Part shown: positions 36,656-44,654 of the stretch, piece after piece | Numbering within the stretch: position 1 is the stretch's first letter | Layout of the letters: each line of letters begins with the position of its first letter | Origin: an uncultured Myxococcales bacterium | Lineage (GTDB): Bacteria; Myxococcota_A; UBA9042 | DNA length: 64,000 bases | Assembly: GCA_903842345.1 (NCBI GenBank) | Contig: CAIMLR010000002.1 | Coordinates: forward strand, 345,687-409,686 | Reading direction: 5' to 3' | Translations under genes and position numbers: made by a program | The notes under the pieces: model-generated | What the model was told of the DNA's origin: nothing | What the model saw: only the letters and a program-made list of their open reading frames with translations | Databases searched by the model: none

Positions 36656-37711
36656 TTGCTCGCACGTTCGCTCTCACTTTGGCTCATCGCCTCGCTGCTC
36701 ACGGGTCCGGCGCTGACCGCACTCGGTCAAACGGCGCCGCCGCCGATCGTCGGTACTGGCGCCGCGCAGAATCCCCAACCGACTTCGCCCGTGGTCATCG
36801 CGCCAACGCCCGTCGCCCAGCCCGCACGCGCGGGCCGGCAGCACGTGCTGTTGCTGCGGACGGAAGGTGCCGCGGCGGGTGACACGGCGCGCATGGCAGC
36901 GACCAAGGAGCTGCACCAGCAGGCGCTGCGCTACAAGTCGCTCGACGTCGCGCTGTCCAACGCCGATCTCGTCGAGGAGATGTTTGAATTCGAGTGCACG
37001 GAAGCGGGCGTCGATTGTCTCGGCCGCATCGGCCACAAGTACGGCGCGACGCTGGTGGTCTTCAGCGAACTCGGCAAGACGCCTGACGGCCACGACGCGC
37101 TGACGCTGCGGCTCATCGACTCCGGCACGGCGCGCGTCGCCCAGATCAGCCAGCAGCCGCTGGAATCGCTCGACAAGTTTCAGGCCGCGGTGACCAAGGG
37201 CCTCATTGTGCTGTTTGGCCCGGCCGATCTCGCGTACGGCGAAGTGGAAGTGCCGGGCACGCTCGTGGTGCAGTTGTTCGCTGGCGGCGTCGCGCTGGTC
37301 TACGTGGACGACAAGCTCGCCGGGCGCACTTCGACTGGCCGTCCGCCTGCGGGTGGTCTGCGGGCGACCGTACCCGCCGGCACGCACACCGTGCGCGTGG
37401 TCAAAGCCGGCTTTCGCGACTGGACCGGCCGCGTGACCGTTCCGCCCAACGGCACGATCGAGCAGACCGTGGCGCTGGAGCAGGTCGCGGACGTGGGTCC
37501 TGGCGATGGCAAGGATCGGGTTGTTGTCCCGGTCTACAAGAAATGGTGGTTCTGGACGGCGATCGGCACTGCGGTTGTCGCCGGCACCGCGGTCGGCATT
37601 TACTACGCAACCAAATCGAATCCGGCTTCAACCGGCGCCATCACGCTGTCGCTTGACCACGTGGACGCGGCCCAGGACCCAATTTTCTCCGGCAAAGGAG
37701 GTGGCAAATGA
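36656..37711 (+). CDS. PEGA-domain exported membrane protein
   Basis: A 351-residue protein starting at TTG (36,656), seven nt after GGAGG. This start gives a clean signal peptide (MLARSLSLWLIASLLTGPALTALG). A 50-residue Pro-rich linker leads to an alpha/beta domain (HVLLLRTEG, SNADLVEEMFEFECTEAGVDCLGRIG). The PEGA domain near residue 205-265 (VYVDDKLAGRTSTGRPPAGG, HTVRVVKAGFRDW) is a surface-layer or sensor-associated beta fold. One transmembrane helix (WWFWTAIGTAVVAGTAVGIYY) lies near the C-terminus. The domain order is common in Myxococcota, but the function is unknown. The stop overlaps the next start (ATGA). Confidence 0.82.
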   Translation: MLARSLSLWLIASLLTGPALTALGQTAPPPIVGTGAAQNPQPTSPVVIAPTPVAQPARAGRQHVLLLRTEGAAAGDTARMAATKELHQQALRYKSLDVALSNADLVEEMFEFECTEAGVDCLGRIGHKYGATLVVFSELGKTPDGHDALTLRLIDSGTARVAQISQQPLESLDKFQAAVTKGLIVLFGPADLAYGEVEVPGTLVVQLFAGGVALVYVDDKLAGRTSTGRPPAGGLRATVPAGTHTVRVVKAGFRDWTGRVTVPPNGTIEQTVALEQVADVGPGDGKDRVVVPVYKKWWFWTAIGTAVVAGTAVGIYYATKSNPASTGAITLSLDHVDAAQDPIFSGKGGGK

Positions 37712-39552
37712 AGAATTCCATCCTCCACGGCGCGATGGCGCTGCTGCTCGCGGTCATGACGGCCTGTGCGGGGCAATCGGCGACGCAGGATCAGCCGACG
37801 GGCGTCGGTACGGCGGAATTCGCGCTGACCGGCGCGCTGCCGGGCGTGACCCACCTGACGCTGTCGATCTACGACGGCGCGGTCAGCGACACAGGTGCGC
37901 AATCGCCGACGTTCCAGCCGATCACGTGCGCGTCCTACGCCGGCGCGGGCGGCAATCGCATCAAGTTGCAGTACCTCAAGGCGTCCAGCAACTACACGCT
38001 CTACGTGGAGCTGTTCGGCGACGACAAGTGTGAGAAGCGCGTCGGCTTTGGCTGGCGCGGCAACGTGGAGGTCGTGGGCGGCAATGATTTGGCCGACGTC
38101 GTGCCGACGTACTACGTGCAGCCGTACTTGTTCGGCGCGTTCACCGGTCTCGCGCCGGTGCCGCAGACGCTCATCGACGCAGCCAAGCTCGTGTCCTGCA
38201 CCAGCGACTCCGACTGCAAAGCGGTCCACGTCAACGGTTCGTGTGGCAAGGACAACAAGTGCCTCGTCGATGCGCTGTTCCCGCTGGATGGCGGCGCGCG
38301 CCGCGGCTTTGCCAGCAGCCTCGCGTTGGCCGACGGCAGCGTCGCGCTCATCGGCGGCTTGACGGCGCCGAGCGGCGGCAACTGGGCGGCGAGCAAGCAC
38401 GAAATCGAAGTCTTTGACCCGCTTTCCGGCTATTTCCGTTCGGTTCCGGACAGCGAGCACGCGTTCATCCCCGTTGGCCTCGCCACCGCGGTGACCGATG
38501 GCGCGCAGGCGATCGCCATCGTCGGTGGTTCGACGGATTCCAGCATCGCGCTCGATCCGGGCAAGACGCTCAAGACCACGATCGACGCGACCGCTTGCCC
38601 CGGTGCGACCTGCCCGGTCTCGAACCACGTGCAGCGCTGGGACCTCGCCGCGGAGGCGCATGCCGACCTGCCCATGACCGGAACGGCGCATTCGCTCGCG
38701 CTTGTCTCCCGCGTGCAAGGCAAAGACGGTCCCCGGCTGTTCATCGCCGGCGGTGCGGAGGCGCGGATCGCCAAAGACGATCTGCGCGTGGCCACCGCGT
38801 CGTTGTGCGACCTGTCGCAGAAGGCCGTCATCACGTGCACGCCCAGCAAGAGCGCGATGTCGGCGCCGCGCGCCAATGCCGCCACTGCGTGCCTCAACAG
38901 CGCCGCTGACGGCACATGCACCAAGCTCCTCCTCCTCGGCGGTCGCCGGAATCCCGGCACGCCGCTGGCGGAAGCCTATGACGCGGCGACCGACACGTTT
39001 GTGCCAGTCACCATCGCCGATTCCAGCGTGAACGCGCTGCTCCTGCATGGCGGCAAGCTGGTCAAGCTCGCGAACGGCAATTTTCTGCTGCTCGGCGCGG
39101 CCAAACAGGCGATCTTCCTGGAAGACGACGTGCTGACCGGCGCGGCGCAGCTGCAGCCGCCGATGATCGTCGCGGTGACGCAGGGCTCATCCAGCCTGAC
39201 GCTGCAGATGGTCCCGGTGCCGATGGGCGCGCTCGCGGGCGGCGACGGCGGCAAGCGCGTGCTGGCGACCATAGTCGCGCTGGCCAACGGCGGTTCGCTC
39301 CTGATCGGCGGTCTGGACGAGAAGCTGCAGCCGGTCGCGGACGCGCTGGTGTTTGACGCCAATGGCCAGCCGGTCGGTCGTGCAGCGCTCTCAGCGGCGC
39401 GGATTGGCGGGACGGCTTCTCTCGTCGGCGGCCGGAATGCCCTCGGCGGGTGCGTCCTTCTGGCCGGCGGTTTCACGACCGACACGACGACCGCCGCGAT
39501 CGGCGGGCTCGTCCCGCAGAATCACGTCGAGGCCTTCTGCCCCGCTCCGTAG
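37708..39552 (+). CDS. Kelch-like repeat lipoprotein
   Basis: A 614-residue lipoprotein with lipobox VMTAC at about residues 16-20. The first 170 residues look like a beta-sandwich with a Cys pair and the short Cys loop SCTSDSDCKAVHVNGSCGKDNKC. The remainder has Kelch-type blades seen as SVALIGG, AIAIVGG, RLFIAGG, KLLLLGGRR, SLLIGGLD and CVLLAGG, so a six-bladed propeller is likely. Kelch propellers bind proteins or glycans; no enzyme motif is seen. It is translationally coupled to the PEGA protein, and the pair probably forms one envelope complex. Confidence 0.82.
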   Translation: MKNSILHGAMALLLAVMTACAGQSATQDQPTGVGTAEFALTGALPGVTHLTLSIYDGAVSDTGAQSPTFQPITCASYAGAGGNRIKLQYLKASSNYTLYVELFGDDKCEKRVGFGWRGNVEVVGGNDLADVVPTYYVQPYLFGAFTGLAPVPQTLIDAAKLVSCTSDSDCKAVHVNGSCGKDNKCLVDALFPLDGGARRGFASSLALADGSVALIGGLTAPSGGNWAASKHEIEVFDPLSGYFRSVPDSEHAFIPVGLATAVTDGAQAIAIVGGSTDSSIALDPGKTLKTTIDATACPGATCPVSNHVQRWDLAAEAHADLPMTGTAHSLALVSRVQGKDGPRLFIAGGAEARIAKDDLRVATASLCDLSQKAVITCTPSKSAMSAPRANAATACLNSAADGTCTKLLLLGGRRNPGTPLAEAYDAATDTFVPVTIADSSVNALLLHGGKLVKLANGNFLLLGAAKQAIFLEDDVLTGAAQLQPPMIVAVTQGSSSLTLQMVPVPMGALAGGDGGKRVLATIVALANGGSLLIGGLDEKLQPVADALVFDANGQPVGRAALSAARIGGTASLVGGRNALGGCVLLAGGFTTDTTTAAIGGLVPQNHVEAFCPAP

Positions 39553-39599
39553 CCTTTTCCTCCGCCCAGCGCCTCTCCGTGGCCTGGCAGTGAGCGGCG

Positions 39600-41585
39600 A
39601 TGCCCCATTTTGCCGCAGCCCAAGCCCCGCGCGCTGATTCCCTGCTGTGGCCCGCGGCGTGCGTCGTCGCCGCGTTCGTCTGGCTGCTGGCGCCATCGGT
39701 CGCATGGTTTGACAGCGGTGAGCTGGCGGCCGCCGCCGTCCAGCTCGGCGTGCCGCACCCCACCGGTTTTGCCCTGTTTGACCTGGCGGGCCACGCGCTC
39801 GCGCGCCTGCCTCTGGGCCCGGCGGCGTGGCGCGTCCATCTGCTCGGCACCCTGTGCGCGGTGACGTCCGTCGCGCTGCTGTGGCGCGCGTGGCCGGAGC
39901 CGGGCCAGCCCGGACTACCGCGGCGCCTGCTGCGGCCTCTCTACTGGCTGCTGCCGCTCACACTGCCGGCCATCGCGATGCACATGCGCGCGTCCGAGGT
40001 GTACGCGCCGACCTGGCTCATCGTCGCCGCCGCGCTGTGGGCTTGGCACACGCAGGTCGGCGGTGTCCGCGTGGCGTGGCTGGCGCTGTTGACCGGCCTG
40101 GGCGCGGGCATCCACGTCGAGGCCGCGCTCCTGCCGGGCATCGCGACCGCGCTCGCGCTTTGGCACACGCCGTCGCACCAGCGACTTTCCGCCCTGGGCG
40201 TGGCGTGCCTGCTCCTGCTCCTGAGCGGCGCCGCGCTTGTCTACCTGCCGCTCGCCGCGTGGCGCAAACCGGCTTTCTCCTGGGGTGATGTGCGCACCTG
40301 GGCGGCGCTGCGCGATCACCTGACCGCGGCGTCCATTCGTGCCGCCCACGCCGATCGCATCGGCCGCAATGGCCTGCTCGCGCTCGCCCACCTCATCTGG
40401 CGCGACGCCAAGTGGCTGCTGCCGCTGAGCGCGGTCGGCGCGGTGTCATTGGAGCGGCAAAAACAGCTCCTGCCGCTTGTCGCCATGATGCTGGCCGATG
40501 GGCTCTACTCGGCGTTCATCAATCCCATGGGTCTGCGCGACGACCAGGCCGGGCTGCTCGTGCTGTTCGGTCTGGGCGCGCTCGCGGCGCACGGCCTTGC
40601 GGCGCTGGTGGCGTGGCAGCCGCGCGTGTTTCTGGTGCCGGCGATCGCGGTCATCGGCCTGCACGCCGCGCTGTTGCTGCAGTTGCGGCCGGACGCTGAC
40701 TTGCGCGCCGGTGCGCGGATGGCCGATCGGCTGCTGCGGGACGTGCCGCCGGGCGCAGTGCTGTTTGCCGCATCGGATCACACAAACTCCGCGTGCATCT
40801 GGCTGCAGTCCGCCGAGGGCGCTCGACCCGATTCGCCGTGCCTCTCGCTGGCGCTCCTGCGCGATCCGCGGATGCTGCGGGCGGCGGCAGAACGCCTGGA
40901 TGTTGTCGGGTTGGCCGAGGCGGCGACGGTTGTCGAGGCGGGGCGGCCGGTCGCCGAGCAGGTGCAGGCGTGGCTGGCGCCGTGGCATGATCGGCCGATC
41001 GCGTGGGAGCCGGGATCGGCGGCGGAGGACTCCGCTGTGCAGATGCGCTGGCGCACGGCGTGGCCGTGGATGTGGCTGGCGCCGGGCTACGTCAAGGAGG
41101 CGACGCGCGCGGCCGATGTTGCAGCCTGGCTGCCGGCGCTCGCGACGCTCTGTCCGACGGCCGCAGCGTGTGCCGACGAACCGACGCTGACGCACCATCT
41201 GGCTTCCGCGACAGCGCTCGTCGCCGCGATGCGCCTGCAGCCCGCGCCCGATCAGGCGCGGCAGTTGCTGGAGACGGCCGCCCTGCTGGCGCCCGATGAC
41301 GCCAAGGTCCTGAACAACCTGGCGGTGCTGGAAGTGCAATCGAGCCACGCGCAGCGGGCGCTGGATTTGTGTGAACGCGCGCTGGCGGCTGAGCCCGACT
41401 ACGCGCGCGCCCATCGCACTGCGGCGCGCGCGGCGCTGTCACTGGGTCAGATCGACGCGGCGGTCGCGCATGCCCGCGCGTACGTGGCTGCCCGTCCGCG
41501 CCGGGAGACGCAGCCGTGGCTGGAAGCGCTGGCCAAGGAAGTCGGTCCGCCCGCCGATGGCCAGTTGCGCGCGTTGTTGCAGTAG
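39600..41585 (+). CDS. DUF2723 membrane glycosyltransferase (TMEM260-like) with TPR tail
   Basis: A 661-residue protein with about ten membrane helices. Near residue 38, DSGELAAAAVQLGVPHPTG matches the DUF2723 signature (DSGE and HPxG), the catalytic loop of TMEM260-type GT-C O-mannosyltransferases. After the membrane part, a periplasmic region leads to C-terminal TPR-like helices (PDDAKVLNNLAVLEVQSSHAQRAL and the following EPDYARAH). It probably transfers a sugar from a polyprenyl-phosphate donor to exported proteins. The large number of Thr/Ser-rich surface lipoproteins in the window offers candidate acceptors, which is inference only. Confidence 0.85.
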   Translation: MPHFAAAQAPRADSLLWPAACVVAAFVWLLAPSVAWFDSGELAAAAVQLGVPHPTGFALFDLAGHALARLPLGPAAWRVHLLGTLCAVTSVALLWRAWPEPGQPGLPRRLLRPLYWLLPLTLPAIAMHMRASEVYAPTWLIVAAALWAWHTQVGGVRVAWLALLTGLGAGIHVEAALLPGIATALALWHTPSHQRLSALGVACLLLLLSGAALVYLPLAAWRKPAFSWGDVRTWAALRDHLTAASIRAAHADRIGRNGLLALAHLIWRDAKWLLPLSAVGAVSLERQKQLLPLVAMMLADGLYSAFINPMGLRDDQAGLLVLFGLGALAAHGLAALVAWQPRVFLVPAIAVIGLHAALLLQLRPDADLRAGARMADRLLRDVPPGAVLFAASDHTNSACIWLQSAEGARPDSPCLSLALLRDPRMLRAAAERLDVVGLAEAATVVEAGRPVAEQVQAWLAPWHDRPIAWEPGSAAEDSAVQMRWRTAWPWMWLAPGYVKEATRAADVAAWLPALATLCPTAAACADEPTLTHHLASATALVAAMRLQPAPDQARQLLETAALLAPDDAKVLNNLAVLEVQSSHAQRALDLCERALAAEPDYARAHRTAARAALSLGQIDAAVAHARAYVAARPRRETQPWLEALAKEVGPPADGQLRALLQ

Positions 41586-41656
41586 GCGGCGGGTTGTCGG
41601 GAGCCGCTTTCCGGGCTAGCTTGGCGACACGCGCAGGCAGCGACGAGGGGTGCATC

Positions 41657-42484
41657 GTGACCGAGGAAACCCGCAAGAAGACTTGGCATCGCGTGGGCGA
41701 TGGCTTTGGCGCGGTCGGTCGCGAGATGGGTCGCGCCACGGTGCGCGCCGGCAAGGCGGCAGCGGAGGCTTGGAGCGCCATCGATCCCGCGCTGCTCCGC
41801 CACGCCGCGCAACTGCCGCTCATGGGCCTGACGCTGCTGGGTCCGAGCCACCGGCCGTTGGCGCCGCTGCCCGATGACGGCTATCGCCCGATCTTGTTCG
41901 TCCACGGTCTGGGCGGCCACCGCAGCAACTTCGCGCCGATGCGCCTGTGGTTCCGCCTGCACGGCCGTGGCCGCACGTACGCGGTGGGCTTCAAGCCGGA
42001 GCTGTCGCTCGATGCCATGGCGGACCAGCTGCGCGCGGCGATCGGGGAAGTGCTGCGCACCAATGGCCTGCCCGTGGACGCGCAGGTCGATGTCGTGGCC
42101 CACAGCATGGGCGGCATCATTGCGCGGCTGGCGCTGGAAGATGTGGCAACCGCCCGGCAGGTCGCGCACATCGTGACGCTGGGGACGCCGCACGCGGGCA
42201 CCCAAGCCGCGCGTTTCGCCCGTACGCCGCACATTCGCGACTTGCGCCCGGATTCTGAGATCATGCTGCGCTTGGCCGCGCAGTTGCCGTGGCCGGGACC
42301 GCCGGAGCTGCCGCAGCTGACATCGCTGTGGAGCCACTCCGACTTGCTGCTGCTGCCCGCGTCCACGGCCCAGGTCGTCGGCGCGGAGAACGTCGAGATG
42401 CCGGCGTTCACGCATTACAGCTACTTGCTCGACGTCATCAGCGCGCGCAAGGTCTATGCCAGCTTGCGCGCCGAGACGCGCTGA
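41657..42484 (+). CDS. Alpha/beta hydrolase, triacylglycerol-lipase/PGAP1-like
   Basis: A 275-residue protein with GTG start (GAGG about 9 nt upstream). Motifs: oxyanion loop FVHGLGGHRSNF, nucleophile elbow VVAHSMGGIIARLAL (GxSxG variant AHSMG), and LGTPHAGTQAA as in bacterial lipases. The catalytic His is probably in PAFTHYSYL; the Asp is not certain. No signal peptide, so a cytosolic or membrane-peripheral esterase is likely. The N-terminal 45 residues are helical and charged (DGFGAVGREMGRATVRAGKA). It is near but not clearly coupled to the DUF2723 gene. Confidence 0.85.
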   Translation: MTEETRKKTWHRVGDGFGAVGREMGRATVRAGKAAAEAWSAIDPALLRHAAQLPLMGLTLLGPSHRPLAPLPDDGYRPILFVHGLGGHRSNFAPMRLWFRLHGRGRTYAVGFKPELSLDAMADQLRAAIGEVLRTNGLPVDAQVDVVAHSMGGIIARLALEDVATARQVAHIVTLGTPHAGTQAARFARTPHIRDLRPDSEIMLRLAAQLPWPGPPELPQLTSLWSHSDLLLLPASTAQVVGAENVEMPAFTHYSYLLDVISARKVYASLRAETR

Positions 42485-42561
42485 CCGAATTCCAACGACA
42501 CAGCCTCGGGCACCGCGGCGTGCCACCGGAGGTGCACGCTCGCGGTCTCAGTCCGAAATGC

Positions 42562-42610
42562 CACAGGTCTGACCCCATCCATTTTGGTATCCAGATGAGG
42601 TCAGCCTGTG
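42562..42610. repeat. Long imperfect inverted repeat between convergent genes
   Basis: CACAGG-T-CTGACC-C-CATC (42,562-42,579) pairs with GATG-A-GGTCAG-CCTGTG (42,594-42,610): 16 pairs, one bulge, one mismatch, 14-nt loop. It fills the gap between the lipase gene and the GH31 gene, which point towards each other. It could terminate both, or be a single REP/MITE-like palindromic unit. Confidence 0.55.
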
Positions 42611-42616
42611 TAGCGG

Positions 42617-44512
42617 CTATTTCACGACGACGCTTGTCGCGCCGCCCGCGGGCAGACGGATCCACGCGACGAGCCCGCTGGTGTCGGTCTGCCAACCGGT
42701 CGGCTGCCCCGCGATCGATGTCGCCGCGCCCAGGTCCACGCCATCGACGACAACCGCCTTGACCGCCGCGGCAGCGCGCACTTTCAGGATCGTCGTCTGC
42801 GGCCGCTGGGAGACCGCGATCGTCAGGCCCGTCGCAGCAGGCGTCATCGTCGCCGTCGCTGCGACCGCGCCGCCGTCGTTCAGGCGCTCAAACAGGTGCG
42901 TCTTGCACGTGCCCAGCGCCGCCATGACCAGCCAACCGTCATGCGCGCCCACGTCCGTGGGCACGAGCCCCGTCAGCGGCGTGCCATCGACAAACGGCTG
43001 GATCGAGCACGCGTCCAGGTACAGCGGCGTCGCCGTCAGGTCCGCGGTCATGTCCACCGTCACCGTCACGCCGCCCGGCAGCGCCGCCTGCTCCAGATGC
43101 CACCAATCGAGCCACGTCTTGCCCTTGGGCAGCGTCACCGCGCGCTTGCCCGTGGCGTCCGTCAGCGGCGCGACAAGCCAGCGCTGGCCCAGCACGTAGC
43201 GCCAATCGCCCAGCCACTCCCCGGCGTTGCCCACCGGCTGCAGCACCAGCGGTCCGGTGCCCAGCTGGGAATGCCGCACTTCGCTGAACAGCATCGGCGC
43301 AAACTGGTGGTGCCAGCTTGCCCAGTACTTGTACGCCGCGGTGATTTCCGTCGCGTGGTCGGGAACCGTCCACGGCGTAAAGTTGCCGCGGCCGTGCAGT
43401 TCCATGAACGGCCCCAGTGCGCCGACCGCGATCCAGCGGGCGAAGTTGATGGCGTCAAACGGGATGAGCGTCGTCAGCGACTTGTCGTCGCGGTCCAGGT
43501 AGCCGCCCACGTCCGAACCGATCACCGTGTAGCCGGCTTGCGCGGAGATGAACGTCTCGTTCAGCGCGTCGATCAGGCCGACCCAGTCGCGGCGGTTGTC
43601 GCCGACCCAAGCGACCGGCGCGTGTTCCGGCTTGGCGAAGAAGCGCCCGGCAAAACCGTAGCTTTCGTCCCAAGGGCGGACCATCGTCAAAAAGTTGCCC
43701 GCGCCTTTTTGCGCCACCCCGAACGACAGCATTTCGCGGTAGTACGCCTGCGAATAGTCGTCCAGCGTCTTTTGGCCCGCGGCCGTCTGCATGGGCACCT
43801 TGCCGATGTACATCTCGCCAAAGTCCAGCTTGTAGCCGTCGATCTGACCCAGCAGGTCGATCTGCTGCCGGTTCCACCACGTCCGCGCTGCCGGGGAGAA
43901 GAAGTCCACGCCCGCGCCCGAGCCTTTCCACCAGCTGTACGTATCGCCGCCGTTGACGAAGTGGCCGCACTTCAAGCCTTCGGCGAAGTTGGGCGATGGA
44001 CCGTCGTACGTGTCCCCGCCCGGCTCCAGGTCAAAGCTCGAGTCATTGACCAGCGGCGTCAGCCAGACGACGACCTTCACGTTCTTGGCGTGCATCTCGC
44101 CGACCAGCTTGTCGAGCTGCGGGTAGCGGCTGGGATTGGCCTGGAACGTGTTGTAGTTGGTCTCCCACGGGCTATCCAGCACGACGACGCCGACGGGGAT
44201 CGCGCGGTCGTTGAAGCCCTGGACGAACGCGCGCGTGTCGTCGCCCGTCGAGATGTCCTTGCTGATCCACGGCTCAAAAGCCCAGCGCGGCGTGCGCAGC
44301 GCGGGCACGGGTGGATTGGCCAGCGCGGGATCGGCGACGCACGGGTCAAACGTCGCGCTCACTTCCACGGCGATGTCGGCGGCGGCATCCGTTCCGGCTG
44401 TAGCGTCGGTCTGAACATCGGCTTGCGCGGCATCGTCCGCGTCGGTCGTTGCCTTGTTGCTGCAGGCGGTGAGCCACAGGCTGAGCGCACAAAGAACGGC
44501 AGAGATTCGCAT
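42617..44512 (-). CDS. GH31-family glycoside hydrolase lipoprotein
   Basis: A 631-residue lipoprotein: lipobox LTAC (Cys17), an Asp/Ala-rich linker, then a GH31 catalytic barrel. GYKLDFGEMY carries the nucleophile Asp230, and VGDNRRDW (Asp305) fits the acid/base position. IGSDVGGYLDRDD is the conserved third signature. VVWLTPLVND resembles the family's substrate-site strand. GH31 enzymes cleave alpha-glycosides (alpha-glucosidase, alpha-xylosidase, sulfoquinovosidase). The specificity cannot be assigned. It is probably exposed on the cell surface to attack an external glycan. No transporter or regulator is adjacent, and it is divergent from the helicase gene at 44,655. Confidence 0.9.
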   Translation of the reverse strand: MRISAVLCALSLWLTACSNKATTDADDAAQADVQTDATAGTDAAADIAVEVSATFDPCVADPALANPPVPALRTPRWAFEPWISKDISTGDDTRAFVQGFNDRAIPVGVVVLDSPWETNYNTFQANPSRYPQLDKLVGEMHAKNVKVVVWLTPLVNDSSFDLEPGGDTYDGPSPNFAEGLKCGHFVNGGDTYSWWKGSGAGVDFFSPAARTWWNRQQIDLLGQIDGYKLDFGEMYIGKVPMQTAAGQKTLDDYSQAYYREMLSFGVAQKGAGNFLTMVRPWDESYGFAGRFFAKPEHAPVAWVGDNRRDWVGLIDALNETFISAQAGYTVIGSDVGGYLDRDDKSLTTLIPFDAINFARWIAVGALGPFMELHGRGNFTPWTVPDHATEITAAYKYWASWHHQFAPMLFSEVRHSQLGTGPLVLQPVGNAGEWLGDWRYVLGQRWLVAPLTDATGKRAVTLPKGKTWLDWWHLEQAALPGGVTVTVDMTADLTATPLYLDACSIQPFVDGTPLTGLVPTDVGAHDGWLVMAALGTCKTHLFERLNDGGAVAATATMTPAATGLTIAVSQRPQTTILKVRAAAAVKAVVVDGVDLGAATSIAGQPTGWQTDTSGLVAWIRLPAGGATSVVVK

Positions 44513-44654
44513 GGCTGGCCTGTCGCGGCGCGGAATGCGCGTTTGCGCGCACGGTACCGCAGAATTCCGCGGGCGTCAGCTTGCCTTGGCGCGTCAAGGC
44601 CATCGCCGCAAACACCTTGACCACCCGCCGCACTCCGCGCACCCTCATGGCGCC

